Of a DNA stretch of 64,000 bases, positions 28,413 to 39,466 are shown in pieces. Source of the DNA: Methanobrevibacter sp. TMH8 (lineage in GTDB: Archaea; Methanobacteriota; Methanobacteria; Methanobacteriales; Methanobacteriaceae); the NCBI RefSeq assembly GCF_020148105.1, contig NZ_JAHLZE010000029.1:18695-82694 (forward strand). Direction: 5' to 3'. Every line of letters begins with the position of its first letter. The first letter of the stretch is position 1. Made by a program: the position numbers and the translations under genes. The notes under the pieces were generated by a model. It made no database searches, was not told the origin of the DNA, and saw only the letters and a program-made list of their open reading frames with translations.

Positions 28413-29120
28413 TTAGTTGGATTTTTCATTGAACAATCCACCATGATAAGCTATAATATTCTCAATATCATATTTTTCGAATTTTTTAATAGAATTTACG
28501 GCTTTTTTCATGTTTTTTTCATTTAAAGGCTGATTTTCAGATCCAATAAATTCCCCATTCCTGACTCTTATTTCATCCCCTAGTATTAGAGTTTTGCTTG
28601 GTTTATGATATAAACATATATGACCTGGTGTATGATGAGGTGTGTGAATTACTACAATTCCTCCACAATCTGACAATTCTTCACCATCAGCTAAAGTTTC
28701 ATCAACACGTACATGAGAATTTTCAAATGCATATAATACTTTTTTCTTTTGTTCTTCAGGTAAATCATTAATACGTTCCATAAAAGCAGAATTCATTTTT
28801 ATCAATTTTTTTTCACCCATTATATAAGGTTTATCCTCTTTATGTGCAAAGACTTTAACTTCAGGTAATTCCTCAATAATAGCTTTAATACCCCCAATAT
28901 GATCAACATCTTGATGAGTGACTATAATTTTATTTAATTTTTCAAATGGTACGCCTGCATCTCCCATTACTTTTTTAATTTCAGATAAACTTCCTATTAT
29001 CCCTGCATCAACTAAAATAGCTGTATCCTCATCCCATAGGAGAGTTGGACAAATTGTGCTCTCTTGTCCTATTAATTTCATAGATATCTCTAACATTTCT
29101 ATTCCATTTGCTATTTTCAT
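28413..29120 (-). CDS. MBL-fold metallo-hydrolase
   Basis: A 235-residue metallo-beta-lactamase-fold protein. The metal motif reads THQDVDHIGG, that is HxDxDH rather than the usual HxHxDH. HTPHHTPGHICLYH supplies the next His, LILGDEI the bridging Asp, and IIAYHGG the last His. Its substrate is unknown. The GTG at 29129 is part of the GGTGAT ribosome binding site, so I chose the ATG at 29120. TauE follows after 22 bases, so a link to sulfur-compound handling is possible but inferred. Confidence 0.9.
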   Translation of the reverse strand: MKIANGIEMLEISMKLIGQESTICPTLLWDEDTAILVDAGIIGSLSEIKKVMGDAGVPFEKLNKIIVTHQDVDHIGGIKAIIEELPEVKVFAHKEDKPYIMGEKKLIKMNSAFMERINDLPEEQKKKVLYAFENSHVRVDETLADGEELSDCGGIVVIHTPHHTPGHICLYHKPSKTLILGDEIRVRNGEFIGSENQPLNEKNMKKAVNSIKKFEKYDIENIIAYHGGLFNEKSN

Positions 29121-29598
29121 TTCTATCACCTTTTAATTTAAAAATAAATTTCAAATTGATAATATTGCCAACTATGTTCTAGAAAGTTTTAAAAAATTTT
29201 AAAAAGTTCTAGTAAGGATTCACTATTATAATAAATCCACTATTAAGAAAACCATTATAATAAAGCCATTATAATAATTCTACTATAATAATTCAATAAA
29301 TTCATTGAAACGAATATATTATGTGAATTAATGGATAAAAAATGAACAGCACAAATTAAAATATAATTTAAAAATTAATAATATGTTAAATATCTAAGTT
29401 CCAATAAATTACAATTATTATAGAAAGTTGATTAAAATCATTTAATAAAAAATATAATATAATAATATAGATAAGTTAAAACTAATATAAAAAATTTTTG
29501 CTTAAATTAAAAATAAAAAATTTTAAAACTGATTGAGAAAAATAATTTAATTAATTTAAAAAACTTATTTAAATTCGAAAGTTCATAATATTATATGT
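29121..29598. other. Divergent intergenic region with ATTATAATAA repeats
   Basis: About 480 bases between the MBL gene and the large phosphatase-like gene. At 29220-29295 there are four to five imperfect copies of a CCATTATAATAA-type unit. Both promoters should lie here. No structured RNA is apparent. Confidence 0.4.
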
Positions 29599-31836
29599 AT
29601 GAACATCTACCTCAAGAATATATTAACTACAGTAAAATTTTTACTGACCACTGGAATAGTTTGGATAGGTGAAATTTTAGTATTTTATTTTTTAGCTAAT
29701 CTTTCAATTGGGTTGACAATAGACAATTTAGCTACAGCAGCTCTTGTTATAGTTATTTTAGAAATTATTAATGCTGTTTTTTGGCCAATTATAGCTAGGC
29801 TTTTACTTCCATTTTTTGTATATACAATTGGAATAGGTTCCCTACTTTTAAATGCAGGAATAATATGGGCAATAAGCTTATTTATACCTAGTTTGAGTAT
29901 TTCGGGTTATGCTTTAATACTTGTTCCATTAGGTATAGCTGCTATACATACAATATTAAAAACAATTTTAATAAATGATGAAGAATCCTATTATAACTTC
30001 ATTATAAGAAGAAAAAACAAAAGAGCAATGGATGGAAGTATTGTAATAACTGATGATTACATAAATAATATCAGATCTCGTATTGATCAGAATAAAAATG
30101 AAAATAATGAAATTAATGACAAAAATAATAATAATAATAATAATAATAATAAAGAAGATTTAGAATACACTGATAAAAATTTAGAATATCCTATAAAAAC
30201 AGAAGATGAACACTTTGGATTAATAATAATAGAGATTGATGGTTTAGCTAAAGATATTTTAGAAGAAGCAATTGAAAAAGGATATATGCCAACATTAGCT
30301 AGTTGGAAAGATACAACCCATAAAATAAAAGAATGGGAAACAGATCTTTCAAGTCAAACAGGATCTAGTCAAGCTGGAATTTTACATGGAAATAATGAGA
30401 ATATTGTAGCTTTTAGATGGGTAGAAAAAGAAAACAACAACAAAATCATGGTTTCAACTGGTCTTCTTGATGCTCCTAAAATAGAAAAAAGAGTGTCCGA
30501 TGGAAACGGACTTCTCAATAAAAATGGATCTAGTCGTTCTAATCTTTTTTCTGGTGATACTGACAATGTATTGTTTACTTATAGTAAAATGTACGATATA
30601 AAAAAGTTTTATAATAAAACATGGTATTATGTTTATTCAAATCCATCAAATTTTGGACGTATTGTTTTACTTTGTGGAGCAGATATCTTGAGAGAGATGG
30701 CATCTCAAATAAATCATAAAATCAAAGATATAAAACCACGTATTAGGAAAAATTTCATATATTTTTTTATAAGATCTTGTGCAAATGTTTATATGAGGGA
30801 AATAACCACACAAACCATAGTAGGAGATATGATCAAAGGAGAAACTGATATAGTATATTCCACATATTTAGGTTATGATGAAATAGCACATCACTCTGGA
30901 ATTAGAGATAATGACTCATTTCAGGCCCTTAAAGGAATAGATAAACAAATAAGGAGAATAGCTGGTGCAAATAGATATTCTACAAAACCATACCATATTG
31001 TTGTTCAATCTGATCATGGACAAAGTAATGGAGCTACATTTAAACAGAGATATGACCTTAGTCTAAAAGATTTAGTACACAACTTGCTTCCAGAAGATAT
31101 GAAAATTTACAGTGAACTATCTTCAAATGAAGACCATTTTTCACAAGCTATTACACTACCTATAAAAGATGTAAAAGATAAAGTTAAAGACAAAACTAGC
31201 ATTGCAAAGGATAAATATGATGAAATTTCAACAAAAATTATTTCAAAAAGAGATGATATATTAGAATATGTTAAAAAGCATAAAATACCTAAAAATATTA
31301 CAAAAGAAAAGATAAATACCAACTTAAATAATGCTGAAGTTATTGTTCTTGCATCTGGAAATCTTGGACTTATTTACTTGACACAATGGAAAGATAGACT
31401 TGACTATGAATCAATAAGAACATTGTTTCCAGAGTTAATTCCAGGTCTTGTTCAACATGAAGGAATTGGATTTATTTTAGTTGATTCCAAAGAACATGGA
31501 GCTCTTGCAATTGGAAAAGAAGGAGTATATTATTTAGAAAAAGATACATTCGAAGGAAAGAATCCTTTGTCTGATTTTGGACCTAATGCGACTAAACATC
31601 TCCTTAGAACAAACAATTTCAAATATACGCCAGATATTTTGGTAAATAGCTTTTATGATAATGATAAAGATGAAGTAGCTGCATTTGAAGAGTTAATTGG
31701 AAGTCATGGAGGACTTGGAGGAACACAAAATAGACCATTCATCATGTATCCAAATAATTGGAAAATAGGAGAAAATGATATTATTGGTGCTGAAGCTATT
31801 CATAAAATTATTAAAGAAAATTCAAAGAAGTTATAA
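29599..31836 (+). CDS. Membrane-anchored alkaline-phosphatase-superfamily protein with holin-like N-terminus
   Basis: A 745-residue protein. Residues about 10-125 form four helices like the 4-TM holin/DUF360-type domain. From about 205 an alkaline-phosphatase/phosphodiesterase domain follows: IEIDGLAKD with a metal Asp at 214, a nucleophile region SSQTGSSQAGILHGNN (251-266), YDEIAHHSG, QSDHGQSNG and GSHGGLGGTQNRP as metal sites. A linker at about 160-200 contains nine consecutive Asn (AAT repeat). It may hydrolyse phosphodiesters or transfer phospho-groups in the envelope; the substrate is unknown. No clear ribosome binding site is visible. Confidence 0.85.
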   Translation: MNIYLKNILTTVKFLLTTGIVWIGEILVFYFLANLSIGLTIDNLATAALVIVILEIINAVFWPIIARLLLPFFVYTIGIGSLLLNAGIIWAISLFIPSLSISGYALILVPLGIAAIHTILKTILINDEESYYNFIIRRKNKRAMDGSIVITDDYINNIRSRIDQNKNENNEINDKNNNNNNNNNKEDLEYTDKNLEYPIKTEDEHFGLIIIEIDGLAKDILEEAIEKGYMPTLASWKDTTHKIKEWETDLSSQTGSSQAGILHGNNENIVAFRWVEKENNNKIMVSTGLLDAPKIEKRVSDGNGLLNKNGSSRSNLFSGDTDNVLFTYSKMYDIKKFYNKTWYYVYSNPSNFGRIVLLCGADILREMASQINHKIKDIKPRIRKNFIYFFIRSCANVYMREITTQTIVGDMIKGETDIVYSTYLGYDEIAHHSGIRDNDSFQALKGIDKQIRRIAGANRYSTKPYHIVVQSDHGQSNGATFKQRYDLSLKDLVHNLLPEDMKIYSELSSNEDHFSQAITLPIKDVKDKVKDKTSIAKDKYDEISTKIISKRDDILEYVKKHKIPKNITKEKINTNLNNAEVIVLASGNLGLIYLTQWKDRLDYESIRTLFPELIPGLVQHEGIGFILVDSKEHGALAIGKEGVYYLEKDTFEGKNPLSDFGPNATKHLLRTNNFKYTPDILVNSFYDNDKDEVAAFEELIGSHGGLGGTQNRPFIMYPNNWKIGENDIIGAEAIHKIIKENSKKL
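30124..30150 (+). repeat. (AAT)9 microsatellite inside a coding region
   Basis: Nine exact AAT copies encode nine consecutive Asn in the linker of the membrane-anchored phosphatase-like protein. The unit keeps frame, so length changes would alter the linker without a frameshift. Confidence 0.95.
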
Positions 31837-31995
31837 TAAAAAAATTATAAAAAAATATAAAAAATATAAGAAATTATAAAAAATTTATGTTACTTCAACA
31901 TGTATAATTGTAAAAATTTATAATTGTGTTACTTCAACATATATGTTAAAAGAAGGAAGTAAAAAAATAATTATTATTTAAAATAGGAATACACT

Positions 31996-32643
31996 ATGCC
32001 AAATCTGTTTATTGTAGGAATCGGTCCAGGTTCCAAAGATTATCTTACTCAAAAAGCTATAAATACTGTTAAAAATGCAGATGTTACTATTGGAAGTTGG
32101 AGAGCAATTGATATCTTTGATGATGTTGGAAAAACTATTGGTTTAAATGTTAAAGACCTTCAAGAAAAATTAGAACTTGCAGTAGATTTAGCTATTGATG
32201 GAAAAGAAGTTTGTGTACTTTCAACAGGCGATCCTGGTTTTTCAGGGGTTTTAAAAACAATTTTAAAAATAGCTAAAGAAAAAGAATTTAATGAAGAGAA
32301 TATCGAAGTGATTCCAGCAGTAAGTTCTCTTCAATTAGCTGCAGCTAAAAACAGAATATCCTGGGATGAAGCAAATATAATGACATTTCATGGTAGAGAA
32401 AATATAGAAGATATTTTAACAGTTATTAATAATGGTCAACCTACAATAGCTTTACCTTCAAAAAGTGTTAAAGATATGGCAAGGTTTTTACTGGATAATG
32501 GAGTTGATGAAAATAGAAAAGTAACAATTTGTGAAAGACTAAGTTATCCAGAAGAAAAAATTGTTACAACAAGTTTAAAAGAAGTTATAAATAGTGAATT
32601 TAGCTATATGTGTGTAATGATTATTTATTTTGATAAATATTAA
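31996..32643 (+). CDS. cbiE: Cobalt-precorrin-7 (C5)-methyltransferase
   Basis: A 215-residue tetrapyrrole methylase. The N-terminus FIVGIGPGSKDYLTQKAI is the family's first SAM-binding loop, VCVLSTGDPGFSGVL the second, and VIPAVSSLQLAAAKNRISWDE the substrate region. Those features fit the CbiE group, which methylates C5 of cobalt-precorrin-7 in anaerobic cobalamin synthesis. Cobamides serve methyl transfer in methanogenesis (established). AGGAAT precedes the ATG. Other cbi genes are not adjacent; the CobB/CobQ-like gene at 59 kb is distant. Confidence 0.92.
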   Translation: MPNLFIVGIGPGSKDYLTQKAINTVKNADVTIGSWRAIDIFDDVGKTIGLNVKDLQEKLELAVDLAIDGKEVCVLSTGDPGFSGVLKTILKIAKEKEFNEENIEVIPAVSSLQLAAAKNRISWDEANIMTFHGRENIEDILTVINNGQPTIALPSKSVKDMARFLLDNGVDENRKVTICERLSYPEEKIVTTSLKEVINSEFSYMCVMIIYFDKY

Positions 32644-32793
32644 AATTTAGAAGTATTATAAGTATTATAAGTATTAAAAATATATTAAAAAATATATTAA
32701 AAATAATAAAAAACAATAAAATTAATAAAAATAATGAAATGCTAAAATAAATGAAAATAATAAAAAATTAAAAGAATTTTAAATTATTTAAAT

Positions 32794-32819
32794 AAAAAAA
32801 GAGTGACTATATAGTCACT
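32794..32819 (-). terminator. Hairpin plus U-run at the end of leuS
   Basis: AGTGACTATATAGTCACT (32802-32819) is a perfect 18-bp palindrome that overlaps the leuS stop codon. On the minus strand it is followed by C and then TTTTTTT. A 7-8 bp stem before a U-run looks like a bacterial intrinsic terminator. In archaea the U-run alone can end transcription, so the stem may also protect the mRNA end. Confidence 0.6.
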
Positions 32820-35800
32820 ATTCCATGAATATAGCTGGTTTATAAGGCATTGCATTTCTTGCCTTATTTTGAGGATCATAGCTATCATCTTGGTGAATAA
32901 CGATCTTAGCATTAGTTTCTTCGGATATAAAGTCTAAAGCATCTGAAAGTACGTCATATTCATCAATCTTTCCAACATACTTTGTTTTTGTCATTTCACG
33001 ACTGATTTTTTTAGCAAATTCAGCTATTTCCTTTTTATTTTCATGAATATTTTCACCGATAGATCTTCCCATAATTTGACCAATATCTGGTTTTCCAACA
33101 TCAGCAGCTATTCGATAAAGTTCCCATTTCCAATTAGGAGCTAAATAAACATGGATTTTCTCTGGTTCAACTTCAACAATCTTTTTTATTTCATTTATAT
33201 CTTTAACAATATTTTGAACCATTTCTTCTGATTTTTCAATAATTTCACTTGGGAGACAGCTATCTGTTTGTAGGTTTAATGTAGGAGTACATTTCATTGG
33301 GAAATATTGGTATTTTATTGGCCATTCTGCTTCTGATACAAATCCTTCTCCACCATACTTACTCCAAAGTTCTTCACTACTATGAGGTGTAAATGGAGCA
33401 AGAATTCTAATCCAAGATTCAAGTATTGAAGATAAAACGAAAATTAAAGCTTCATCAACCTCATTATCTCCATTTCCATCTTTATTTTTACCTTTATCCC
33501 TATTTTTATCCCCATTTCCTTCAATTAAATGTTTTGTACGATACATATAATGATCAACGTCTTTTTTAAGAAGGAAAAGAGAATCTTGAAGAGCTTTTCT
33601 TGTTTGGAAACCTTCTAATGCTTTTGTTGCATCATTGATTCTAATATAGAGCTGATTCATCATCCAAAGATCAATTTTTCTTGTTAAATCAATACGTTTG
33701 ATGTTACTTAAATCAAGAGGAGAACCTTTTATTTTTTCTATTTTTTCAGCAAATTCAAAGAACCAATCTAAACGTCTTTTTGTTCCAATAACTTCTTTTT
33801 CTCTCCAATCAAAATCTTGCCATGGCTCAGCTGAAGACATTAAAAAGAGTCTTACTACATCAGCACCATATTCTTCAATTGCATCACTTAAAAGAATTAC
33901 ATTACCTTTTGAAGAAGACATTTTATTACCTTCAAGTAAACCCATTCCAAATACAACCATTCCTTGTGGCCAGTTTTCAGGAGGGAAAATAACTGCATGA
34001 TGGAACATGTGGAAACTTAAATGATTTCCAACTAAATCTTTAGCTGAAAGTCTCCAATCAAGAGGATACCAATAGCTAAATTCGTTTTGAATCTCATTGA
34101 TTGTAGCTTGATCCACTTTTAATTTTTCATCTTTATTATCTTTATCAAAAAAGATTTTTTCAAAAAAAGCATCATTTATATCTTCTGGATTCATGTCTTT
34201 TAAGTATTTAGCTATTGTATAATAAGACATATAAATTGTAGAATCAGTTAATGGTTCTATTAACCATTGTTTATCCCATGGAAGATGTGTTCCAAGTCCA
34301 ATACGACGTGAACATGCCCAATCTTCTAACCATCCAATATAATATTCAAGATTAGATCTAACTTCACTAGGAATTATAGTTTCATTTCTAAGTAAATATC
34401 TTGTCTTTTCTTTCCAATCTTCATCAGAATATTTGAGGAACCATTGATTATCCATTATCTTAACTACACATTTTGTTCCACATCGACAAATAACTGGATG
34501 TTCAGCGAAATCATACATTATTGTAGCTTGATTTTTATCAATCATGTCGCTTTTAATATTTTCTCTTGCAATAGCTACTCTTTCACCCGCATATATTGGA
34601 ATATGATCACTAATGATTCCTTTAGAATGTTCCACCTTATATAATTCATTAGTTGCTTCTTCAAGTTTAGGATCTTCTTGACTTTCTACTTCCAATCTTT
34701 CAATAACATCACGAGCAGGAATTTCACTGTATTTTTTGAGAGTGACAACATTCAAAGGTTCAATACTATTTACTAAATCCTCCAAATTATACTTTTCAAT
34801 TAATTCTTTATTATTTTTTAAATCTTGAAGTGCAATATAATCAGCTGGAGCATGGCCTGGAACTGAAAATACAGAACCACTTCCATATTCAGGATCTACA
34901 AAACTAGCAGGGAATATTGGATGTAAATCTTTTGTTACAGGATTTATTATTTTAGCTCCAATAAGCAATTTAGGATTAATATCACCAATAATTTTTAAAT
35001 CTTTTATCTGATTAGAAATATTATGATATGACTCTTTACTAATTATCCATCTTTCTCCATTAGTACTATTATCTCCTTCAGCATCACTTTTTACTTCAAT
35101 ATATTCAACATCAGGATTTAACCAGAGATTTGTTGCACCAAAAATAGTTTCAGGTCTAAAAGTTGCTGGAACTAAATATAAGCTATTTTCATTAGATTCT
35201 TCATTAGATTCATCTGAACTAATTCCATCTTCTTCAGATCTATCTTCTTCAGACCCATTCCCTATATCAAAACCATCAATTTTAAATTTAAGAAGTGTTA
35301 ATTCATTTACAGCTACTCCTTCTCCTTCTAAAAGGTCATGATCCCCTACAGGATTATTACATTGTGGACAGTATTTAACAGGGTGATTTCCTTTTCTAAC
35401 TAAATCCATATCTTTTAATTTTCTTATCTGCCATTGGATAAATTTCTTGTAAGTAGGGTCAGTAGTTCTAAATTCTCTTCTCCAATCAATTGAATAACCC
35501 ATATCAGACATTACATTATGATATTCAGTACTGAAATATTTTACAATGTATTCTGGGTCTTCTAATTTTGAAATTTGATCTTTTGGAACTTTATGAACAT
35601 TTTCATATAGTTTTAAAGTCCAAGGATCTTTATCTCTGATTCTACTAGCTATACCAATTACAGGAGCCCCAGTTACATGCCAACCCATCGGAAAGAGAAC
35701 ATTATATCCTTGCATTCTTTTAAATCTAGCATAAACATCAGGAACTGTATAGGTTCTTCCATGTCCAATGTGCATAGCCCCACTTGGATAAGGATAAGCT

Positions 35801-35898
35801 ACTGTTAAGAATACCTTTTTTCGCTCATCATGATCTGCTTGAAATAGCTTTGCATTTTCCCACTTCTGTTGCCATTTCTTTTCAATTTCTCTACTCAC
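32818..35898 (-). CDS. leuS: Leucyl-tRNA synthetase
   Basis: A 1026-residue archaeal/eukaryal-type class I synthetase that charges tRNA-Leu. The HIGH motif is at 43-46 ([13 protein letters not shown]) and KMSSSKGN at about 658. The CP1 editing domain includes [15 protein letters not shown] cysteine-rich zinc site (CPQCNNP) is present near 190. Two acidic, low-complexity inserts (about 215-242 and near 800) lengthen it beyond the usual 940-970. The start is GTG at 35898, with GGTGAT just upstream. A palindromic terminator overlaps its stop codon. Confidence 0.97.
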   Translation of the reverse strand: MSREIEKKWQQKWENAKLFQADHDERKKVFLTVAYPYPSGAMHIGHGRTYTVPDVYARFKRMQGYNVLFPMGWHVTGAPVIGIASRIRDKDPWTLKLYENVHKVPKDQISKLEDPEYIVKYFSTEYHNVMSDMGYSIDWRREFRTTDPTYKKFIQWQIRKLKDMDLVRKGNHPVKYCPQCNNPVGDHDLLEGEGVAVNELTLLKFKIDGFDIGNGSEEDRSEEDGISSDESNEESNENSLYLVPATFRPETIFGATNLWLNPDVEYIEVKSDAEGDNSTNGERWIISKESYHNISNQIKDLKIIGDINPKLLIGAKIINPVTKDLHPIFPASFVDPEYGSGSVFSVPGHAPADYIALQDLKNNKELIEKYNLEDLVNSIEPLNVVTLKKYSEIPARDVIERLEVESQEDPKLEEATNELYKVEHSKGIISDHIPIYAGERVAIARENIKSDMIDKNQATIMYDFAEHPVICRCGTKCVVKIMDNQWFLKYSDEDWKEKTRYLLRNETIIPSEVRSNLEYYIGWLEDWACSRRIGLGTHLPWDKQWLIEPLTDSTIYMSYYTIAKYLKDMNPEDINDAFFEKIFFDKDNKDEKLKVDQATINEIQNEFSYWYPLDWRLSAKDLVGNHLSFHMFHHAVIFPPENWPQGMVVFGMGLLEGNKMSSSKGNVILLSDAIEEYGADVVRLFLMSSAEPWQDFDWREKEVIGTKRRLDWFFEFAEKIEKIKGSPLDLSNIKRIDLTRKIDLWMMNQLYIRINDATKALEGFQTRKALQDSLFLLKKDVDHYMYRTKHLIEGNGDKNRDKGKNKDGNGDNEVDEALIFVLSSILESWIRILAPFTPHSSEELWSKYGGEGFVSEAEWPIKYQYFPMKCTPTLNLQTDSCLPSEIIEKSEEMVQNIVKDINEIKKIVEVEPEKIHVYLAPNWKWELYRIAADVGKPDIGQIMGRSIGENIHENKKEIAEFAKKISREMTKTKYVGKIDEYDVLSDALDFISEETNAKIVIHQDDSYDPQNKARNAMPYKPAIFME

Positions 35899-36274
35899 TA
35901 AATCACCAGTTTTATAAAAATAATGTTAAAAATCTTTGATTATTGATTTTTTAATTGATTAAATAATTATTAATTGATTGAATAAAATTTATTCTTGAAT
36001 AAATTATTTATAAATATTTATAAAATAATTATTCATAAAAAATATATTATAAAAAATATATTAAAAAATATATTTATAAAAATATTTAAAAATATTATTA
36101 AAAATATTAATTATAAAAATATACTATACAATTATATTATTATTTTCATTATTTATTATATTTATATTCTTTAATTTTATAATTTTTAATAATTTCATAG
36201 ATTATAATTTTATCATTTGATTATCCTATAATTTTCATAGATTTTAAAGTTGTTAATTTTATATAAATTGTAAT
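35899..36274. other. AT-rich region between cutA and leuS
   Basis: About 375 bases of A/T with tandem AAAATATATT-type runs (36040-36110). It carries the leuS promoter and lies downstream of cutA. No other element is recognised. Confidence 0.4.
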
Positions 36275-36589
36275 TTAAAGATCTATTTCTCTTTCTAGCC
36301 ATTTTAAATAGCTATCAGAAGCATTTAAAATAGGTAATGCAATAATACATGGATTTTCATAAGAATGAATTTCTTTTATTCTAGAAATGATTTTATTAAT
36401 ATTTTCTTCAATGGTTTTAAGAATCAGAATAGATTCATTATCTTTTTCAAGATTTCCTTCCCACCAATAAATAGATTTCATTTCTGAGATTATATTTGAA
36501 CAAGCAGCTAATCTTTCTTTAACAATAGTTTCTCCAATATTCATAGCTTCTTCTTCATTACTTGTAGTAACATAAATCAATGCAATCAT
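36275..36589 (-). CDS. cutA: Divalent-cation tolerance protein CutA
   Basis: A 104-residue CutA1 protein, a stable trimer with a ferredoxin-like fold. The N-terminus MIALIYVTTSNEEEAMNIGE is typical. The central RLAACSNII, the SIYWWEGN loop and the C-terminal HSYENPCIIALPI are all conserved. Despite the name its role in metal tolerance is uncertain. I chose the ATG at 36589, with GAGGGAT 6 bases before it; the frame extends seven codons further but that part is not family-like. Confidence 0.95.
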   Translation of the reverse strand: MIALIYVTTSNEEEAMNIGETIVKERLAACSNIISEMKSIYWWEGNLEKDNESILILKTIEENINKIISRIKEIHSYENPCIIALPILNASDSYLKWLEREIDL

Positions 36590-36610
36590 TTTATCCCTCA
36601 AATAATACAA

Positions 36611-36725
36611 CTTACATTTAAAATTTAAAAAAGTTTAAAAATTTAAAAGTTTAAAAGTTTAAAAATTTAAAAATTTAAAAATTTTAAATGATAAAATTTC
36701 AAATAATAATAATAATAATAATAAT
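36611..36725. repeat. TTTAAAA tandem repeats and an (AAT)8 microsatellite
   Basis: Upstream of cutA, 36617-36690 holds about nine imperfect copies of a TTTAAAA(A/G) unit, followed at 36702-36725 by eight exact AAT copies. No coding frame crosses them. Confidence 0.85.
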
Positions 36726-36816
36726 AAATATTATTAAATAATTCTAAATAAATTAAATAAAATTAAATATTGTTAAATAATAATAAATATTATTGAATAT
36801 TGTTAAATAATCCATT

Positions 36817-37647
36817 CTAAAAGAGTTTCTTGTTTTCAAAAGGACTAGGTGGAGAATATAGCTTGTGTTTATTATTAGCTATTTTAGTTCGGATATTATT
36901 AATTTCTAATACTGTGTTATTAGTTTTTTTCAAGATTTCGTCATTTTCTAATTTTTTATCATGAATCAGATAGAGTAATTGATCTAAAATCTCATAGCTA
37001 AAACCAATTTCATCTTCATCGGTTTGATTTTTCCAAAGCCCTGCTCTTGGTGGCTTATTTATGATTTCATCGGGAATTTCCCAAGATTTTGCAAGTTTTC
37101 TTAGCTGTGTTTTGTATATATCACCAATTAGTTCAAAATCACAAGCCCCATCACCAAATTTAGTAAAATAACCAATTAATAACTCACTTTTATTTCCAGT
37201 TCCTGCTACAAGACAATTCTTAAGGTTTGCAAAGTAATACAAAAGAGACATTCTAATCCTTGCTTTAAGATTACCTTCAGCAGCTTTATTTTTATTATTT
37301 GATTTAAAATCATTATTAGCTAAAGTATTATTTAAATTCTTAGCTAAAGTCAAAAATTCATCAGATATTTTATCAATATTTATTTCTTTATAATCAAGAT
37401 TTAATAATTTAGCAACTAAACGAGCATGTTCAGTGTCCTCTTTTGGAGTGGTCGAACTAGCTAAATGATAAGAATAAATATTTTCACTTCCAATAGCTTC
37501 TTTCAAAAGATATGCAACAACAGTAGAATCAATTCCACCGCTTAAACCAATTACTACCCCATCAACATTGGTTTCATTTGTCATTTCTTTTATAAAATTA
37601 ATTAGTTCTATTTTAGTCTTTTTTGGATCAATTTCAGGTAATTTCAT
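36817..37647 (-). CDS. nadE: NH3-dependent NAD+ synthetase
   Basis: A 276-residue enzyme that amidates nicotinate adenine dinucleotide to NAD+, using ammonia and ATP. The PP-loop SGGIDST is at 36-42. AGTGNKSELLIGYFTKFGDG near 165-185 and KPPRAGLWKNQTDEDEIGF are the substrate-binding segments. There is no glutaminase domain, so it uses free ammonia. A Lys/Asn insert near 110-125 is minor. GAGTGATT precedes the ATG. It is divergent from the ArsA-like gene. Confidence 0.96.
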   Translation of the reverse strand: MKLPEIDPKKTKIELINFIKEMTNETNVDGVVIGLSGGIDSTVVAYLLKEAIGSENIYSYHLASSTTPKEDTEHARLVAKLLNLDYKEINIDKISDEFLTLAKNLNNTLANNDFKSNNKNKAAEGNLKARIRMSLLYYFANLKNCLVAGTGNKSELLIGYFTKFGDGACDFELIGDIYKTQLRKLAKSWEIPDEIINKPPRAGLWKNQTDEDEIGFSYEILDQLLYLIHDKKLENDEILKKTNNTVLEINNIRTKIANNKHKLYSPPSPFENKKLF

Positions 37648-38986
<1,339 letters not shown>

Positions 38987-39466
38987 TAATAAAAAAATTA
39001 AAAAATAAAAAGTTAAAAATGAGAAATATACAATTTAAAAATTAAATTTGATTCTAATTAAAATTTTAAAAAATATTTTTCAATTATTTTTTTTATTTTA
39101 AAATTATTTTTAAACAATAAAACAAAAATTTATATATGTACAAGTTTAAACTATATTAAAATAATATCAATATATACAATTTAATAATTATATTATTAAT
39201 AAACAATGCTAATTTTAAATTAAAAATTTATATATAAATTTGTAAAATAAGTTTGCTTTATAATAATTTACTATTAAATTAATGATTTTATAATAATCTT
39301 ATAAACTTTATAATAATCTTATAATAATATTAAATCTTATAATTAATTAAGTATTATAATAAATTAAATAGTTATATAATCTTATATTAAATTTAGCTTA
39401 TTTATATATAATATTATACTATAATTATAAACCATTTAAGATTGATTTGGGAGAGGCGAAATATCA
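38987..39466. other. AT-rich region upstream of the pseudomurein-binding protein
   Basis: About 480 bases. TTTATATATAAA-like stretches near 39130, 39228 and 39400 are candidate TATA boxes for the downstream gene. GGGAGAGGCG at 39450-39459 is its ribosome binding site. No repeat or RNA gene is evident. Confidence 0.4.

Noticed and set aside
36702..36725. AAT repeats as a CRISPR-like or regulatory array
   Set aside because: Pure trinucleotide microsatellite with no spacers.
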